A stretch of DNA of 64,000 bases from Ruminococcus sp. (GTDB lineage: Bacteria > Bacillota > Clostridia > Oscillospirales > Ruminococcaceae), in contig SVNT01000006.1 in NCBI GenBank assembly GCA_015066785.1, positions 62,001 through 126,000 on the forward strand. Reading direction: 5' to 3'. Below are positions 26,159 through 34,074 of this stretch, piece by piece (position 1 is the first letter of the stretch; the number at the start of each line of letters is the position of its first letter). The notes beneath the pieces were generated by a model. The model was not told the origin of the DNA, ran no database searches, and saw nothing but the letters and a program-made list of their open reading frames with translations. The position numbers were made by a program, and so were the translations under genes.

Positions 26159-26680
26159 ATGGCTTATACAGAAGAAGACAAACGCAATCACATACGTGAG
26201 GTGCAGAAATTCCTGCGTAATATTTCCTCCGTAAACGAAAAAATCCCCGCCATTATAATAGACGGGGTGTATGACGACGCCACCCGTGACGCCGTACGGA
26301 TTTTTCAGCACGAATACGGTCTTCCCGAAACAAGCGAGGTTGACACGCTGACCTGGAACACTCTTGCCCGTGAGCATAACGATGCGCTTGAGATTATCGG
26401 GCCACCCGTGTATATCATTCCGTTCACCGCAGACAGTGCGGTAGTAAGCGTCGGCGACAGCGGAAATCTCATCTTCATCATACAGGCGATGCTTGACACC
26501 GTTTCGGGCGAATGGGATAACCTTGAGTCAATCAGGATTGACGGCATTTTCGGCGACAATACAGCCTCAGCGGTAAGGTCGTTCCAACGGCTTTCGGGAC
26601 TTCCCGAAACGGGAGACGTCGACTCTCCCACCTGGAACAGACTTGCACGAAGCTACAACTCCGCAAACGCAAAGGTGTAA
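26159..26680 (+). CDS. Peptidoglycan-binding domain protein (two repeats)
   Basis: This 173-residue protein consists almost wholly of two PG_binding_1 repeats (about 10-70 and 98-168), each with an IIIDGVYDDATRDAV- or IRIDGIFGDNTASAV-type loop, a following FQ helix and a closing T-W-N motif (DTLTWNTLA, DSPTWNRLA). It has no signal peptide and no catalytic domain. It follows the SpoIID-like gene by 12 bases behind an AGGAGG site and ends one base before the convergent rlmH stop, with no hairpin between them. Lacking export signals, these proteins may be packaged into spores or released by lysis; that is inference. Confidence 0.82.
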   Translation: MAYTEEDKRNHIREVQKFLRNISSVNEKIPAIIIDGVYDDATRDAVRIFQHEYGLPETSEVDTLTWNTLAREHNDALEIIGPPVYIIPFTADSAVVSVGDSGNLIFIIQAMLDTVSGEWDNLESIRIDGIFGDNTASAVRSFQRLSGLPETGDVDSPTWNRLARSYNSANAKV

Positions 26681-26681
26681 A

Positions 26682-27167
26682 TCACTTGTGGTATTTTCCG
26701 CCGACGGAAATCTGGTACGCACGATAAACCTGCTCGAGTAGCATTACTCTTGCAAGCATATGCGGGAATGTCATCTTTGACATTGACATTCTGAAATGGC
26801 ATTTTTTCTTGACTTCATCGCAGATACCGAATGAGCTTCCGATGACGAAATTTACCGTACTGCTCCCCGATACCGCAACATCGTCGAGTTTCTGCGAAAG
26901 CTCCACGCTGGAGAGCTGACTTCCTTCAATACACATTGCAATATTGTATGCGGATTTTCCCGAAATGAGAGAGAGCATTTCCTTCCCCTCGGAGTCGAGG
27001 GCTTTTGCGATTTCACTCTCCGACGGGTTATCGGGAAGTCTGCTTTCAGCAAGCTCAATCACATTTATCTTGCAGAACGCTCCGAGACGCTTGACATACT
27101 CTGCGCAGGCGTCACGGAAATAGCTTTCTTTTAATTTTCCGACGGTTATTATATTTACAGTCTGCAT
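26682..27167 (-). CDS. rlmH: 23S rRNA (pseudouridine-1915-N3)-methyltransferase
   Basis: This 161-residue SPOUT-class methyltransferase methylates pseudouridine 1915 in helix 69 of 23S rRNA, acting on 70S ribosomes. Typical motifs are MQTVNIITVGKLKESYF at the start, VNFVIGSSFGICDEV for the cofactor knot and KMTFPHMLARVMLLEQVYRA near the C terminus. The ATG at 27167 follows GGAGGG by five bases; longer in-frame extensions lack a ribosome site. The upstream walJ gene is separated by a terminator whose T run reaches the rlmH ribosome site, so rlmH expression may depend on read-through. Confidence 0.95.
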   Translation of the reverse strand: MQTVNIITVGKLKESYFRDACAEYVKRLGAFCKINVIELAESRLPDNPSESEIAKALDSEGKEMLSLISGKSAYNIAMCIEGSQLSSVELSQKLDDVAVSGSSTVNFVIGSSFGICDEVKKKCHFRMSMSKMTFPHMLARVMLLEQVYRAYQISVGGKYHK

Positions 27168-27177
27168 ATTTTCCCTC

Positions 27178-27211
27178 CAAAAAATAAAGGGCATCGGTCT
27201 TACCGATACCC
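27178..27211 (-). terminator. Terminator between walJ and rlmH
   Basis: GGGTATCGGT pairs with ACCGATGCCC (minus strand 27211-27202 with 27198-27189) around a three-base loop, followed by TTTATTTTTT. It ends within a few bases of the rlmH ribosome site. Confidence 0.8.
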
Positions 27212-27217
27212 GCAAAG

Positions 27218-27994
27218 TCAGAATGGCATACAATACCCCGTGGTTTCAACGGGTGCAACCTCCAATATGTAATCCCTGTTACGCACAAGGCCGCTGAGAT
27301 AACTCTCAACAGTGCGGCAGGCTACCGACGGGGTGTTGTTGTCCTGGCTGAGATGCCCGAGAATAAACCTCATCGTTCCGCCCTCTATGAGCTTTCTTAT
27401 CTGCTCTCCGCATTTGACGTTGGACAAGTGTCCGTTGCCGTTGGATATACGCTGTTTTAAATAGAACGGATACTCTCCCTTTCGGAGCATTTCCTCGTCG
27501 TAATTTGCCTCAAGCATTACTGCGTCACAGCCACGGATTCCGTCTGCGACCTCGTCGGTGATTCTTCCGACATCGGTGCAAACAGCACAGATTTTTCCGT
27601 CGGGTGCTGTGATACGATAACCACAGCTGCCTGCTGTGTCGTGAGGCGTCGGGAACGAAAAGACCTTCATACTTCCTACCGAAACCTCGCCGTCGACAGC
27701 TATTCCTTCGGAGTTGATTTCGCCCGATTTCATCAGCTTTTCTATCGTTTCACGGCGTGCATAGACAGGAATATTATGCTTTTTGGTGAATGTCTTTATC
27801 CCTGATATATGGTCGGAATGGTCGTGCGTTACAAAAATCGCCTTTATGGCATTGATATCAAGTCCGCAGGTGCATAAAGCCTGACACAGTCTTTTGTAGG
27901 ACACGCCTGCGTCAATGAGAACCCCCTCTGTCGATGAACCGACAAAAACGGAATTTCCCTTGCTTGAACTGAAAAGCGGATATATCCTTGCCAT
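27218..27994 (-). CDS. walJ: WalJ/YycJ-type metallo-beta-lactamase-fold hydrolase
   Basis: This is a 258-residue MBL-fold protein of the YycJ family, probably a metal-dependent nuclease; in low-GC Firmicutes it is genetically linked to the WalRK cell-wall regulon and to coordination of division with replication. The metal-binding motif THDHSDHISG is at about residue 56; later ligands appear in TPHDTAGSCGY, VCTDVGR and ILGHLSQDNN. The start at 27994 has a GGAGGG site. It follows murA by 21 bases and precedes rlmH, an arrangement resembling the Bacillus wal region, although walRK themselves are absent here. Confidence 0.88.
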   Translation of the reverse strand: MARIYPLFSSSKGNSVFVGSSTEGVLIDAGVSYKRLCQALCTCGLDINAIKAIFVTHDHSDHISGIKTFTKKHNIPVYARRETIEKLMKSGEINSEGIAVDGEVSVGSMKVFSFPTPHDTAGSCGYRITAPDGKICAVCTDVGRITDEVADGIRGCDAVMLEANYDEEMLRKGEYPFYLKQRISNGNGHLSNVKCGEQIRKLIEGGTMRFILGHLSQDNNTPSVACRTVESYLSGLVRNRDYILEVAPVETTGYCMPF

Positions 27995-28015
27995 AAGCCC
28001 TCCATTCCATTAAAA

Positions 28016-29302
28016 CTAGCCTATTGCTTTTCTTACCGATGTTCCGGGGATTGTCTTCTTTGAAATATCTGCACCGAGTCCACGGAGCTTTTCGACAAGC
28101 TCTTCATAGCCACGCTCGATATGATGAATGTCCTCTATTTCGGTAATTCCCGTTGCGCAGAGTCCCGCAATGATGAGTGCGGCACCTGCTCTGAGGTCGG
28201 GAGCCTTTACGGGAGCACCCATTAACTCTCCCACTCCGTCAATGACGGCAACCTTTCCGTCAACGGAAATATTGGCGCCCATACGACGAAGCTCGTCTAC
28301 ATATCTGAAACGATTGTCCCAGATGCCTTCTGTTACGATGCTTGTACCTTCCGCAAGACAGAGGAGCGTCGCAATCTGCGGCTGCATATCGGTCGGAAAT
28401 CCCGGATGCGGCATTGTCTTTACAGAAGTCTTTACAAACGGGCCGTCAACGGAAATTCTCACGCTGTCGTCGTATTCTTCGACATTTACGCCGATTTTTT
28501 CGAGCTTTGCCGTAATAGACTCAAGATGCTTGGGAATTACATTCTTTATAAGAACATTCCCTCTTGTAGCCGCTGCCGCTATCATATATGTTCCCGCTTC
28601 AATCTGGTCGGGAATGATTGAATATGTCGTGCCCTTGAGATAAGGCACGCCCTTGATTTTGATTACATCGGTACCTGCGCCCATGATATCCGCACCCATA
28701 GAGTTAAGGAAGTTCGCAAGGTCAACAATGTGAGGCTCCTTCGCCGCATTTTCAATGATTGTAAGACCGTTTGCCTTGACTGCCGCAAGCATTGCGTTTA
28801 TCGTTGCGCCGACAGATACCATATCAAGATAAATCTGTGAGCCGATAAGCTGCTTTGCAGTAACGTCAATCATACCGTGCTCGATGTTGCACTTTCCGCC
28901 AAGCGCTTCAAACGCCTTGAGGTGCTGGTCAATCGGTCTGTCACCGAGATTACACCCTCCCGGCATTGCTACCCTCGCTCTTGAAAACTTGCCGAGGAGT
29001 GTTCCGAGAAAATAATATGACGCTCTCATCTGACGTGCCATATCGTGAGGCACAACAGGGTCTTTTATCATAGTAGCGTCGATACGCATTGTCGATTTGT
29101 CAAGCATCTTGACATCTGCGCCCATTTCGTAAAGAATACGGATTATTATAGAAACGTCACTGATATTCGGTACATTTTCAAGTACACAGGGCTCGTCCGA
29201 AAGAATAACAGCAGGAAGAATTGCAACTGCGGCATTCTTTGCGCCGCTGATTTCAACCTCTCCTACGAGCTTTCTTCCGCCCTTTATTACATACTTTTCC
29301 AA
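28016..29302 (-). CDS. murA: UDP-N-acetylglucosamine 1-carboxyvinyltransferase
   Basis: This 428-residue enzyme catalyses the first committed step of peptidoglycan synthesis, transferring enolpyruvate from PEP to UDP-GlcNAc. Lys22 and Asn23 lie in ISGAKNAA, and the loop holding the catalytic Cys117 reads MPGGCNLGDRPIDQHLK. With Cys retained the enzyme should be fosfomycin-sensitive. Firmicutes often have two paralogs (MurA and MurZ); the GCNLGDRPIDQH form is closer to the second type, but I would not insist. The start is TTG at 29302, eight bases after GAGGGAG; an ATG at the site is out of frame. An extended -10 promoter lies upstream. walJ follows. Confidence 0.95.
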   Translation of the reverse strand: MEKYVIKGGRKLVGEVEISGAKNAAVAILPAVILSDEPCVLENVPNISDVSIIIRILYEMGADVKMLDKSTMRIDATMIKDPVVPHDMARQMRASYYFLGTLLGKFSRARVAMPGGCNLGDRPIDQHLKAFEALGGKCNIEHGMIDVTAKQLIGSQIYLDMVSVGATINAMLAAVKANGLTIIENAAKEPHIVDLANFLNSMGADIMGAGTDVIKIKGVPYLKGTTYSIIPDQIEAGTYMIAAAATRGNVLIKNVIPKHLESITAKLEKIGVNVEEYDDSVRISVDGPFVKTSVKTMPHPGFPTDMQPQIATLLCLAEGTSIVTEGIWDNRFRYVDELRRMGANISVDGKVAVIDGVGELMGAPVKAPDLRAGAALIIAGLCATGITEIEDIHHIERGYEELVEKLRGLGADISKKTIPGTSVRKAIG

Positions 29303-29368
29303 AAGTTCATCTCTCCCTCAATAGTCCGGCCCAATATATTGTATACAAGGGCCAAAAACCCACTAAAT

Positions 29369-29374
29369 ATTATA
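29369..29374 (-). promoter_or_regulatory. Extended -10 promoter of murA-walJ
   Basis: A TATAAT preceded by TGG (extended -10, TGGTATAAT) on the minus strand at 29374-29369, with no good -35 box. The leader to the TTG start is about 60 bases. The interval 29375-29517 is AT-rich and I see nothing else in it. Confidence 0.55.
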
Positions 29375-29517
29375 CCACACTTTTCACAAAAAATAAAGCA
29401 CTTTTTTATATAAAAAATCACTATATTTTCATTAACCATAAGGCATTTTTATAAGGATATTAACGGTTATTTATCCGGTATAATGAATTTTACGGGCTTT
29501 TACGCTATTTTCGGATA

Positions 29518-30240
29518 TTATTCCGCTGTATATTCAATAATTTCAACATTTTCAATTGTTACGTGCTTCAGGGGCTTGTCCATTTCGTCTGTTTCAACCG
29601 CAGAAAGCGCATAGATTACATCCATTCCCTCGATAACCTGTCCGAAAACTGTATATCCTCCGTCAAGGAAAGGCATTCCGCCGTTTTCGATGTATGCATT
29701 CTGTGCGGCGGTGTTGTCGGGACAGTAGTACTCTGCAATTTCCTTGTCCATAGGAACAGGCTCCATGCCGTATGTCATTCCCGGCTGTGAATTTACAATG
29801 TAGAACTGACTTCCGTTTCCGCCGTTCTGCGCGTGTGCGTATGCCACAGCGCCCGTAACATGATAAAGGTACGGAGATGTTTCAAGTGCAAAATCCTGAC
29901 CCCATATGCTGTTTCCGCCTGTGCCGTCACCCTTGGGGTCTCCTCCCTGCGACATAAAGCCTTCGATTATACGGTGGAATATAAGCTCATCGTAGTAATC
30001 CATCTCTGCAAGTCCGATGAAATTTTCTACTGCGTTTGGTGCGTATTCGGGGAAAAGAAGAATTTTCACCTCGCCGTAATCCTTCACGGTCATAACCGCA
30101 ATCTTGTCGCCCGCCTGAAGCTCACGGTAGTTTGCGACATATCCTGCATTTGAAAGAAGGTCTTCCTTTCCGCAAGCTGTCATAGTCGCAATTGCTGTTA
30201 TCAGACAAAGTGCCATCGCCAATACTCTTTTGATTTTCAT
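29518..30240 (-). CDS. Peptidyl-prolyl cis-trans isomerase lipoprotein (cyclophilin type)
   Basis: This 240-residue secreted cyclophilin should help fold proteins outside the membrane. The signal peptide ends in the lipobox MTAC with Cys23 lipidated. The catalytic core is intact: ELIFHRIIEGFMSQGGDPKG carries the Arg and the F-x-x-QGGD signature, and the later GSQFYIVNSQPG and VFGQVIEGMDVIYAL motifs are normal. It follows a second, degenerate cyclophilin-like gene by 12 bases and is probably the last gene of the cysE-cysS transcript. It precedes the murA promoter; no clear terminator is seen between them. Confidence 0.92.
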   Translation of the reverse strand: MKIKRVLAMALCLITAIATMTACGKEDLLSNAGYVANYRELQAGDKIAVMTVKDYGEVKILLFPEYAPNAVENFIGLAEMDYYDELIFHRIIEGFMSQGGDPKGDGTGGNSIWGQDFALETSPYLYHVTGAVAYAHAQNGGNGSQFYIVNSQPGMTYGMEPVPMDKEIAEYYCPDNTAAQNAYIENGGMPFLDGGYTVFGQVIEGMDVIYALSAVETDEMDKPLKHVTIENVEIIEYTAE

Positions 30241-30252
30241 TTTTCTGCCTCC

Positions 30253-31008
30253 CTATTCCTTGTATGTTGAAATTTCAACACTTTCTATTGTGATTTCTTC
30301 CTCTGCCGTTGCATTTTCGGCATTAAATCTTATTGCGGAGAGCTTTTCGTAAACCTCCATACCGTCATAGACCTGACCGAATGTTGTGTACTGACCTGCG
30401 AAATTCAGCACGCCGCCATTGTCTATGTAGGTGCGGATTATCTCCTCTCCGCCGTAGTTTGTTGCAAGAGTTCCGAGCTGTTCAAGCTCCGTATCGGTAA
30501 ATTCATAGCTGTCAACAAAAAGAAGCCTGCTTCCGACATCTGTACTTGTCGGGTCGTCCGTTATCGCACAGACAGCACCCTTGAATGTCCAGAGGTTTTC
30601 GTTTATTTCGTGTTCCATTGCTGTGCCGTCGTATTCTTCCGTACCTGCAACGGAATACACACCGTTGTTTCCGAGGAGGATTTTAACGCCGTCGTATTTT
30701 CCCTCTTTTGCGGAGGAAACAAAATACTCCACGGTGTTGGGAGCAAATTCTCTGTAAAGAGCAACCCTGAATTCTCCCACCGAGGTTTTGAATATTGCGA
30801 TTTCCTGACCGTCTTTCGGGCCGTCAAGCTGTGTGTAGGTTGCGTCTTCGAGAGCCATTACGACACTGCCCTCACTGCTGCGTTTTGCATTTTCAAACGA
30901 AATGTACGAAAGCACAAAGATAACAGCTATTGAGCAAAGCGCCATAATGAGAATTACTTTGAGGAGGAATTTTACTATCGTTCCCCTGTCCTGCTTAAGT
31001 ATTGCCAT
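30253..31008 (-). CDS. Membrane-anchored cyclophilin-like protein lacking the catalytic motif
   Basis: This 251-residue protein has one N-terminal membrane anchor (about residues 14-36) and a cyclophilin-like domain outside. The family start KTSVGEFRVALYREFAPNTV and the end YTTFGQVYDGMEVYEKLSAI are recognisable, but the place of the catalytic F-H-R...F-M-x-Q-G-G-D segment holds VKILLGNNGVYSVAGTEEYD, so the active-site Arg and the QGGD signature are gone. It is probably a non-catalytic binding protein or a pseudo-enzyme acting with the intact cyclophilin downstream. It lies ten bases after cysS. Confidence 0.8.
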   Translation of the reverse strand: MAILKQDRGTIVKFLLKVILIMALCSIAVIFVLSYISFENAKRSSEGSVVMALEDATYTQLDGPKDGQEIAIFKTSVGEFRVALYREFAPNTVEYFVSSAKEGKYDGVKILLGNNGVYSVAGTEEYDGTAMEHEINENLWTFKGAVCAITDDPTSTDVGSRLLFVDSYEFTDTELEQLGTLATNYGGEEIIRTYIDNGGVLNFAGQYTTFGQVYDGMEVYEKLSAIRFNAENATAEEEITIESVEISTYKE

Positions 31009-31017
31009 TCCGTCCTC

Positions 31018-32412
31018 CTACTGCTTTTTAGTAACCTTTGTTCCCTGACGGGTTTCTTCGATTATATATCCCATAGCTGTGATTTTGTCACGGAGCTCGT
31101 CTGCAAGCGCAAAATTCTTGTCTTTTCTTGCCTGCTTTCTTTCTTCAACGAGGTCGATAATCTCCTGCGGGAGTTCTTCCTTCTTTCTGTTGTAGAGAAT
31201 ACCGAGCACGCCCGTAAGTTCGTCGAAGAGCTTTGCGCCCTCTGTGAGCTGTTCCTTTGATGTACTGCTGTCCGCCGACATGATGTTGAGGTCACGGACA
31301 AGCTCAAACACTGCGGTAAGTCCGTCGGCTGTGTTGAGGTCGTCGCTCATAGCGTCGATGAACTGTGCCTTTCTTGACGCAAAGATTTCCTTTGCCTCTG
31401 CGGTGATTTCTCCGCTTGCGGCATTTTCAGCCGCTCTGTCGAGAGTGTCACGGCAGGTGTAGAGTCTTTCAAGCGATGCCTTTGCGGCGTCTATAATCTC
31501 AACGCTGTAATTTATCGGTGTGCGGTAGTGAGCCTGTATCATAATGTATCTTATAGCCTCATAGCCGTACTTTTCAGCGACATCTCTTACGGTAAAGAAA
31601 TTTCCTGCGGATTTTGACATCTTCTTGTTGTCGATGTTGATATATCCGTTATGCATCCAGTATTTTGCGAGAGCCTTGCCCGTTGCCGCCTCACTCTGTG
31701 CGATTTCGTTTTCGTGGTGCGGGAAGATAAGGTCCTGTCCGCCGCCGTGAATGTCAATCGTATCCCCGATATAGTGGCGTGACATCGCCGAACATTCAAT
31801 GTGCCAGCCGGGACGACCCTTGCCCCAGGGAGATTCCCAGTAAGGTTCGCCTTCCTTTGCGGCTTTCCATACTGCAAAGTCGAGAGGGTTTTCCTTAAGG
31901 TCGTTTACTTCAATTCGTGCGCCTGCCTTGAGGTCGTCAAGCGGCTGCTTTGAGAGCTTTCCGTATTCCTCGAACTTTTCTGTGCGGAAATATACATCTC
32001 CCTTTGATTCATACGCATAGCCCTTTTCAACAAGCGTCTTGATTATGTCGATGATGATATCCATATTGCAGGTTACCTTCGGGGCAACATCAGCGTCACG
32101 GACATTGAGGCCGTGTGCGTCTGTGTAGAATTCCTTTATATACTTTTCGGAAACCTCGATTGCAGGAATGCCCTCCTCAATCGAACGCTTGATAATCTTG
32201 TCGTCAACATCGGTGAAGTTTGAAACATAGGTTACATCATAACCGATATACTCCATAAATCTTCTGAGTGTGTCGAACACGCAGAGTGGGCGTGAGTTAC
32301 CGATATGGATAAAGTTATACACCGTAGGGCCACAAACATAAATTCCGACTTTTTTATCCTTGATGGGTACGAATTCTTCTTTCTGTCTTGTAAGTGTGTT
32401 GTATATTTTCAT
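31018..32412 (-). CDS. cysS: Cysteinyl-tRNA synthetase
   Basis: This 464-residue class I aminoacyl-tRNA synthetase charges tRNA-Cys. The nucleotide-binding HIGH motif is HIGN at residues 36-39 (CGPTVYNFIHIGNS); the catalytic KMSKS loop is at 264-268. Zinc ligands Cys27, Cys207 and His232/Glu236 lie in VCGPT, IECSAM and PHHENEIAQ. The start immediately follows the cysE stop (TAAATG), so the genes are coupled. Both are controlled by a T-box with a cysteine specifier upstream of cysE, tying cysteine synthesis and charging to uncharged tRNA-Cys. Length and motifs are normal. Confidence 0.97.
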   Translation of the reverse strand: MKIYNTLTRQKEEFVPIKDKKVGIYVCGPTVYNFIHIGNSRPLCVFDTLRRFMEYIGYDVTYVSNFTDVDDKIIKRSIEEGIPAIEVSEKYIKEFYTDAHGLNVRDADVAPKVTCNMDIIIDIIKTLVEKGYAYESKGDVYFRTEKFEEYGKLSKQPLDDLKAGARIEVNDLKENPLDFAVWKAAKEGEPYWESPWGKGRPGWHIECSAMSRHYIGDTIDIHGGGQDLIFPHHENEIAQSEAATGKALAKYWMHNGYINIDNKKMSKSAGNFFTVRDVAEKYGYEAIRYIMIQAHYRTPINYSVEIIDAAKASLERLYTCRDTLDRAAENAASGEITAEAKEIFASRKAQFIDAMSDDLNTADGLTAVFELVRDLNIMSADSSTSKEQLTEGAKLFDELTGVLGILYNRKKEELPQEIIDLVEERKQARKDKNFALADELRDKITAMGYIIEETRQGTKVTKKQ

Positions 32413-33105
32413 TTACTTTTTCTCCTGACTGTTGTATTTTTCTCCGAGCTTTCGGATTTCTTCCTTGTTGTCCTGCGCGTCAAGCCGTTTTTCGAGCTTT
32501 TCTATACGGACGAGGTGACGGCAGAGCTCCTGCGAAACAGGGTCGGGAATATGCACCTGGTCGAGGTCGTTCTTGCGCACCTTCTTGCCGTTGCACTTTA
32601 CTATTCTTGCGGGTGCACCGACTGCCGTACAGTTCGGCGGAACAGCGTCGAGCACTACGGAGTTTGCGGCGATTTTCGCACCGTCGCCCACCTTGAAAGG
32701 CCCGAGTATCTTTGCGCCTGCTCCGACCATTACATTGTTGCCGAGCGTCGGATGACGCTTGCCTTTGTCCTTACCCGTACCGCCGAGAGTAACTCCCTGA
32801 TACAAAAGACAATAATCTCCGATTTCAGTGGTTTCTCCGATTACAACGCCCATTCCGTGGTCTATGAAAAGCCCCTTACCGATTTTAGCGCCGGGGTGAA
32901 TTTCAATTCCCGTAATAAAGCGTGCAAGCTGTGAAATCGCTCTTGCTACAGTTTTAAGTCCCATCGTCTGAAAGAAATGTGCCACACGGTACATTATGAG
33001 AGCATGCACTCCCGAATAGGTGAGGATTATCTCAAGTCCGCTTCTTGCGGCAGGGTCACGCTCCTTTATCGAGGCAATGTCTTCCCTGATTGTATCTATT
33101 ATCAT
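32413..33105 (-). CDS. cysE: Serine O-acetyltransferase
   Basis: This 230-residue enzyme (SAT, also called EpsC) acetylates serine to O-acetylserine, the direct precursor of cysteine. The left-handed parallel beta-helix hexapeptide repeats run through IEIHPGAKIGKGLFIDHGMG, VVIGETTEIGDYCLLYQG and VTLGGTGKDKGKRHPTLGNN, the last two holding catalytic His residues. The short N-terminal helical domain marks the Gram-positive type. A TAAGGAGG site precedes the ATG at 33105. It is the first gene behind the cysteine T-box and is followed without a gap by cysS, as in Bacillus. Confidence 0.95.
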   Translation of the reverse strand: MIIDTIREDIASIKERDPAARSGLEIILTYSGVHALIMYRVAHFFQTMGLKTVARAISQLARFITGIEIHPGAKIGKGLFIDHGMGVVIGETTEIGDYCLLYQGVTLGGTGKDKGKRHPTLGNNVMVGAGAKILGPFKVGDGAKIAANSVVLDAVPPNCTAVGAPARIVKCNGKKVRKNDLDQVHIPDPVSQELCRHLVRIEKLEKRLDAQDNKEEIRKLGEKYNSQEKK

Positions 33106-33120
33106 TCCGTTCCCTCCTTA

Positions 33121-33380
33121 TAAAAATAAAAGCCCCCTCAAAAGACACAGTCTTTCAAGGAGGCGATAATTCAGATTACCACGGTTCCACTCCGATTCTG
33201 CGGAGGGTTTCTCCGCACTCTTTTCCTTTTAACGCAAGGCTACGCAGACGGATACTGTTACTTCCCCGCCCGGGCTGACAGCCGCACTTCACTGACCCGT
33301 TGCTGTATCGTTACACCAAACCGATACTCTCTGAAAGCAACTGATGAAAGCTACTCTGACTGCTACGCTTTTTTCAATAT
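33121..33380 (-). promoter_or_regulatory. T-box riboswitch with cysteine (TGC) specifier, controlling cysE-cysS
   Basis: On the minus strand the stem I region reads AGAGAG, then GGTTTGGTGTAACGATAC, and the specifier loop GTGAAGTGCGGC contains TGC (33286-33284), a cysteine codon. The T-box sequence GGAGTGGAACCGTGGTAAT lies at 33194-33176. It is followed by a terminator, GCCTCCTTGAAAGAC pairing with GTCTTTTGAGGGGGC (33164-33132), and a T run. Uncharged tRNA-Cys should bind and favour the antiterminator, switching on cysE-cysS when charging falls. Confidence 0.93.
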
Positions 33381-33386
33381 ATTTTT

Positions 33387-33415
33387 ATTATATGCAATAG
33401 CCGCGGAAAATGCAA
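33387..33415 (-). promoter_or_regulatory. Promoter of the cysE-cysS T-box transcript
   Basis: On the minus strand TTGCAT (33415-33410), a 17-base spacer and a perfect TATAAT (33392-33387), directly upstream of the T-box. Confidence 0.8.
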
Positions 33416-33448
33416 GTCTTTTCACATATTTTTCAACTGTATTTTTTG

Positions 33449-34054
33449 CTATTTTGTCGGGTCGATGTGTTTTCTCATCTGCCAGAGGTATCTCACGCCC
33501 GAAACAACGGTGAGTGCCGTAGAAATCCACACAAAAACAATGAGTACCGTCATAAACACAGACATTGCTTTTGTAGTCGGAACAATATTCATTCCGACAG
33601 AAGCGGCGGAAAGCTGTTCGGCGTAAATTCCGCTGAATGTATACGTCGCAATAATTGTCACCATAGTGAACGCCGTCTTGAGCTTGCCCCAGATGTCAGC
33701 AGGAACGACAACGCCCTCCCCTGCTGTTACAAGTCGGAGGCCCGACACCATAAACTCTCTCGAAACTATGATAATCACGGGAATTGCGCCCACAACCGCA
33801 GGGAGAGTTTCGTGGAGGCATACAAGCGCCGCCACTACAAGAACCTTGTCGGCAAGCGGGTCGAGAAATTTCCCGAAATTCGTTACAAGGTTATGCTTTC
33901 TCGCAAGATACCCGTCGAAGAAATCCGTCACCGACGCAATAATAAATATCGCAAGAGCAACAAAATAGTGATACGGGAAATCTATAAGCGCCGCCGCCAC
34001 AAAAAACGGCACTAATATCACCCTCATAAGAGTGAGCTTGTTCGGCAAATTCAT
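33449..34054 (-). CDS. pgsA: CDP-diacylglycerol--glycerol-3-phosphate 3-phosphatidyltransferase
   Basis: This 201-residue integral membrane enzyme makes phosphatidylglycerophosphate, the precursor of phosphatidylglycerol and cardiolipin. The CDP-alcohol phosphotransferase motif D-G-x2-A-R-x8-G-x3-D-x3-D is intact: DGYLARKHNLVTNFGKFLDP followed by LAD. About five or six membrane segments are apparent. An AAGGAG site lies ten bases before the ATG. It follows rimO by 20 bases; the rimO-pgsA pairing is common in Firmicutes. It is the last gene of the long minus-strand run that begins near 42.4 kb. Confidence 0.95.
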   Translation of the reverse strand: MNLPNKLTLMRVILVPFFVAAALIDFPYHYFVALAIFIIASVTDFFDGYLARKHNLVTNFGKFLDPLADKVLVVAALVCLHETLPAVVGAIPVIIIVSREFMVSGLRLVTAGEGVVVPADIWGKLKTAFTMVTIIATYTFSGIYAEQLSAASVGMNIVPTTKAMSVFMTVLIVFVWISTALTVVSGVRYLWQMRKHIDPTK

Positions 34055-34074
34055 CTGTCTGTATTCTCCTTTTG

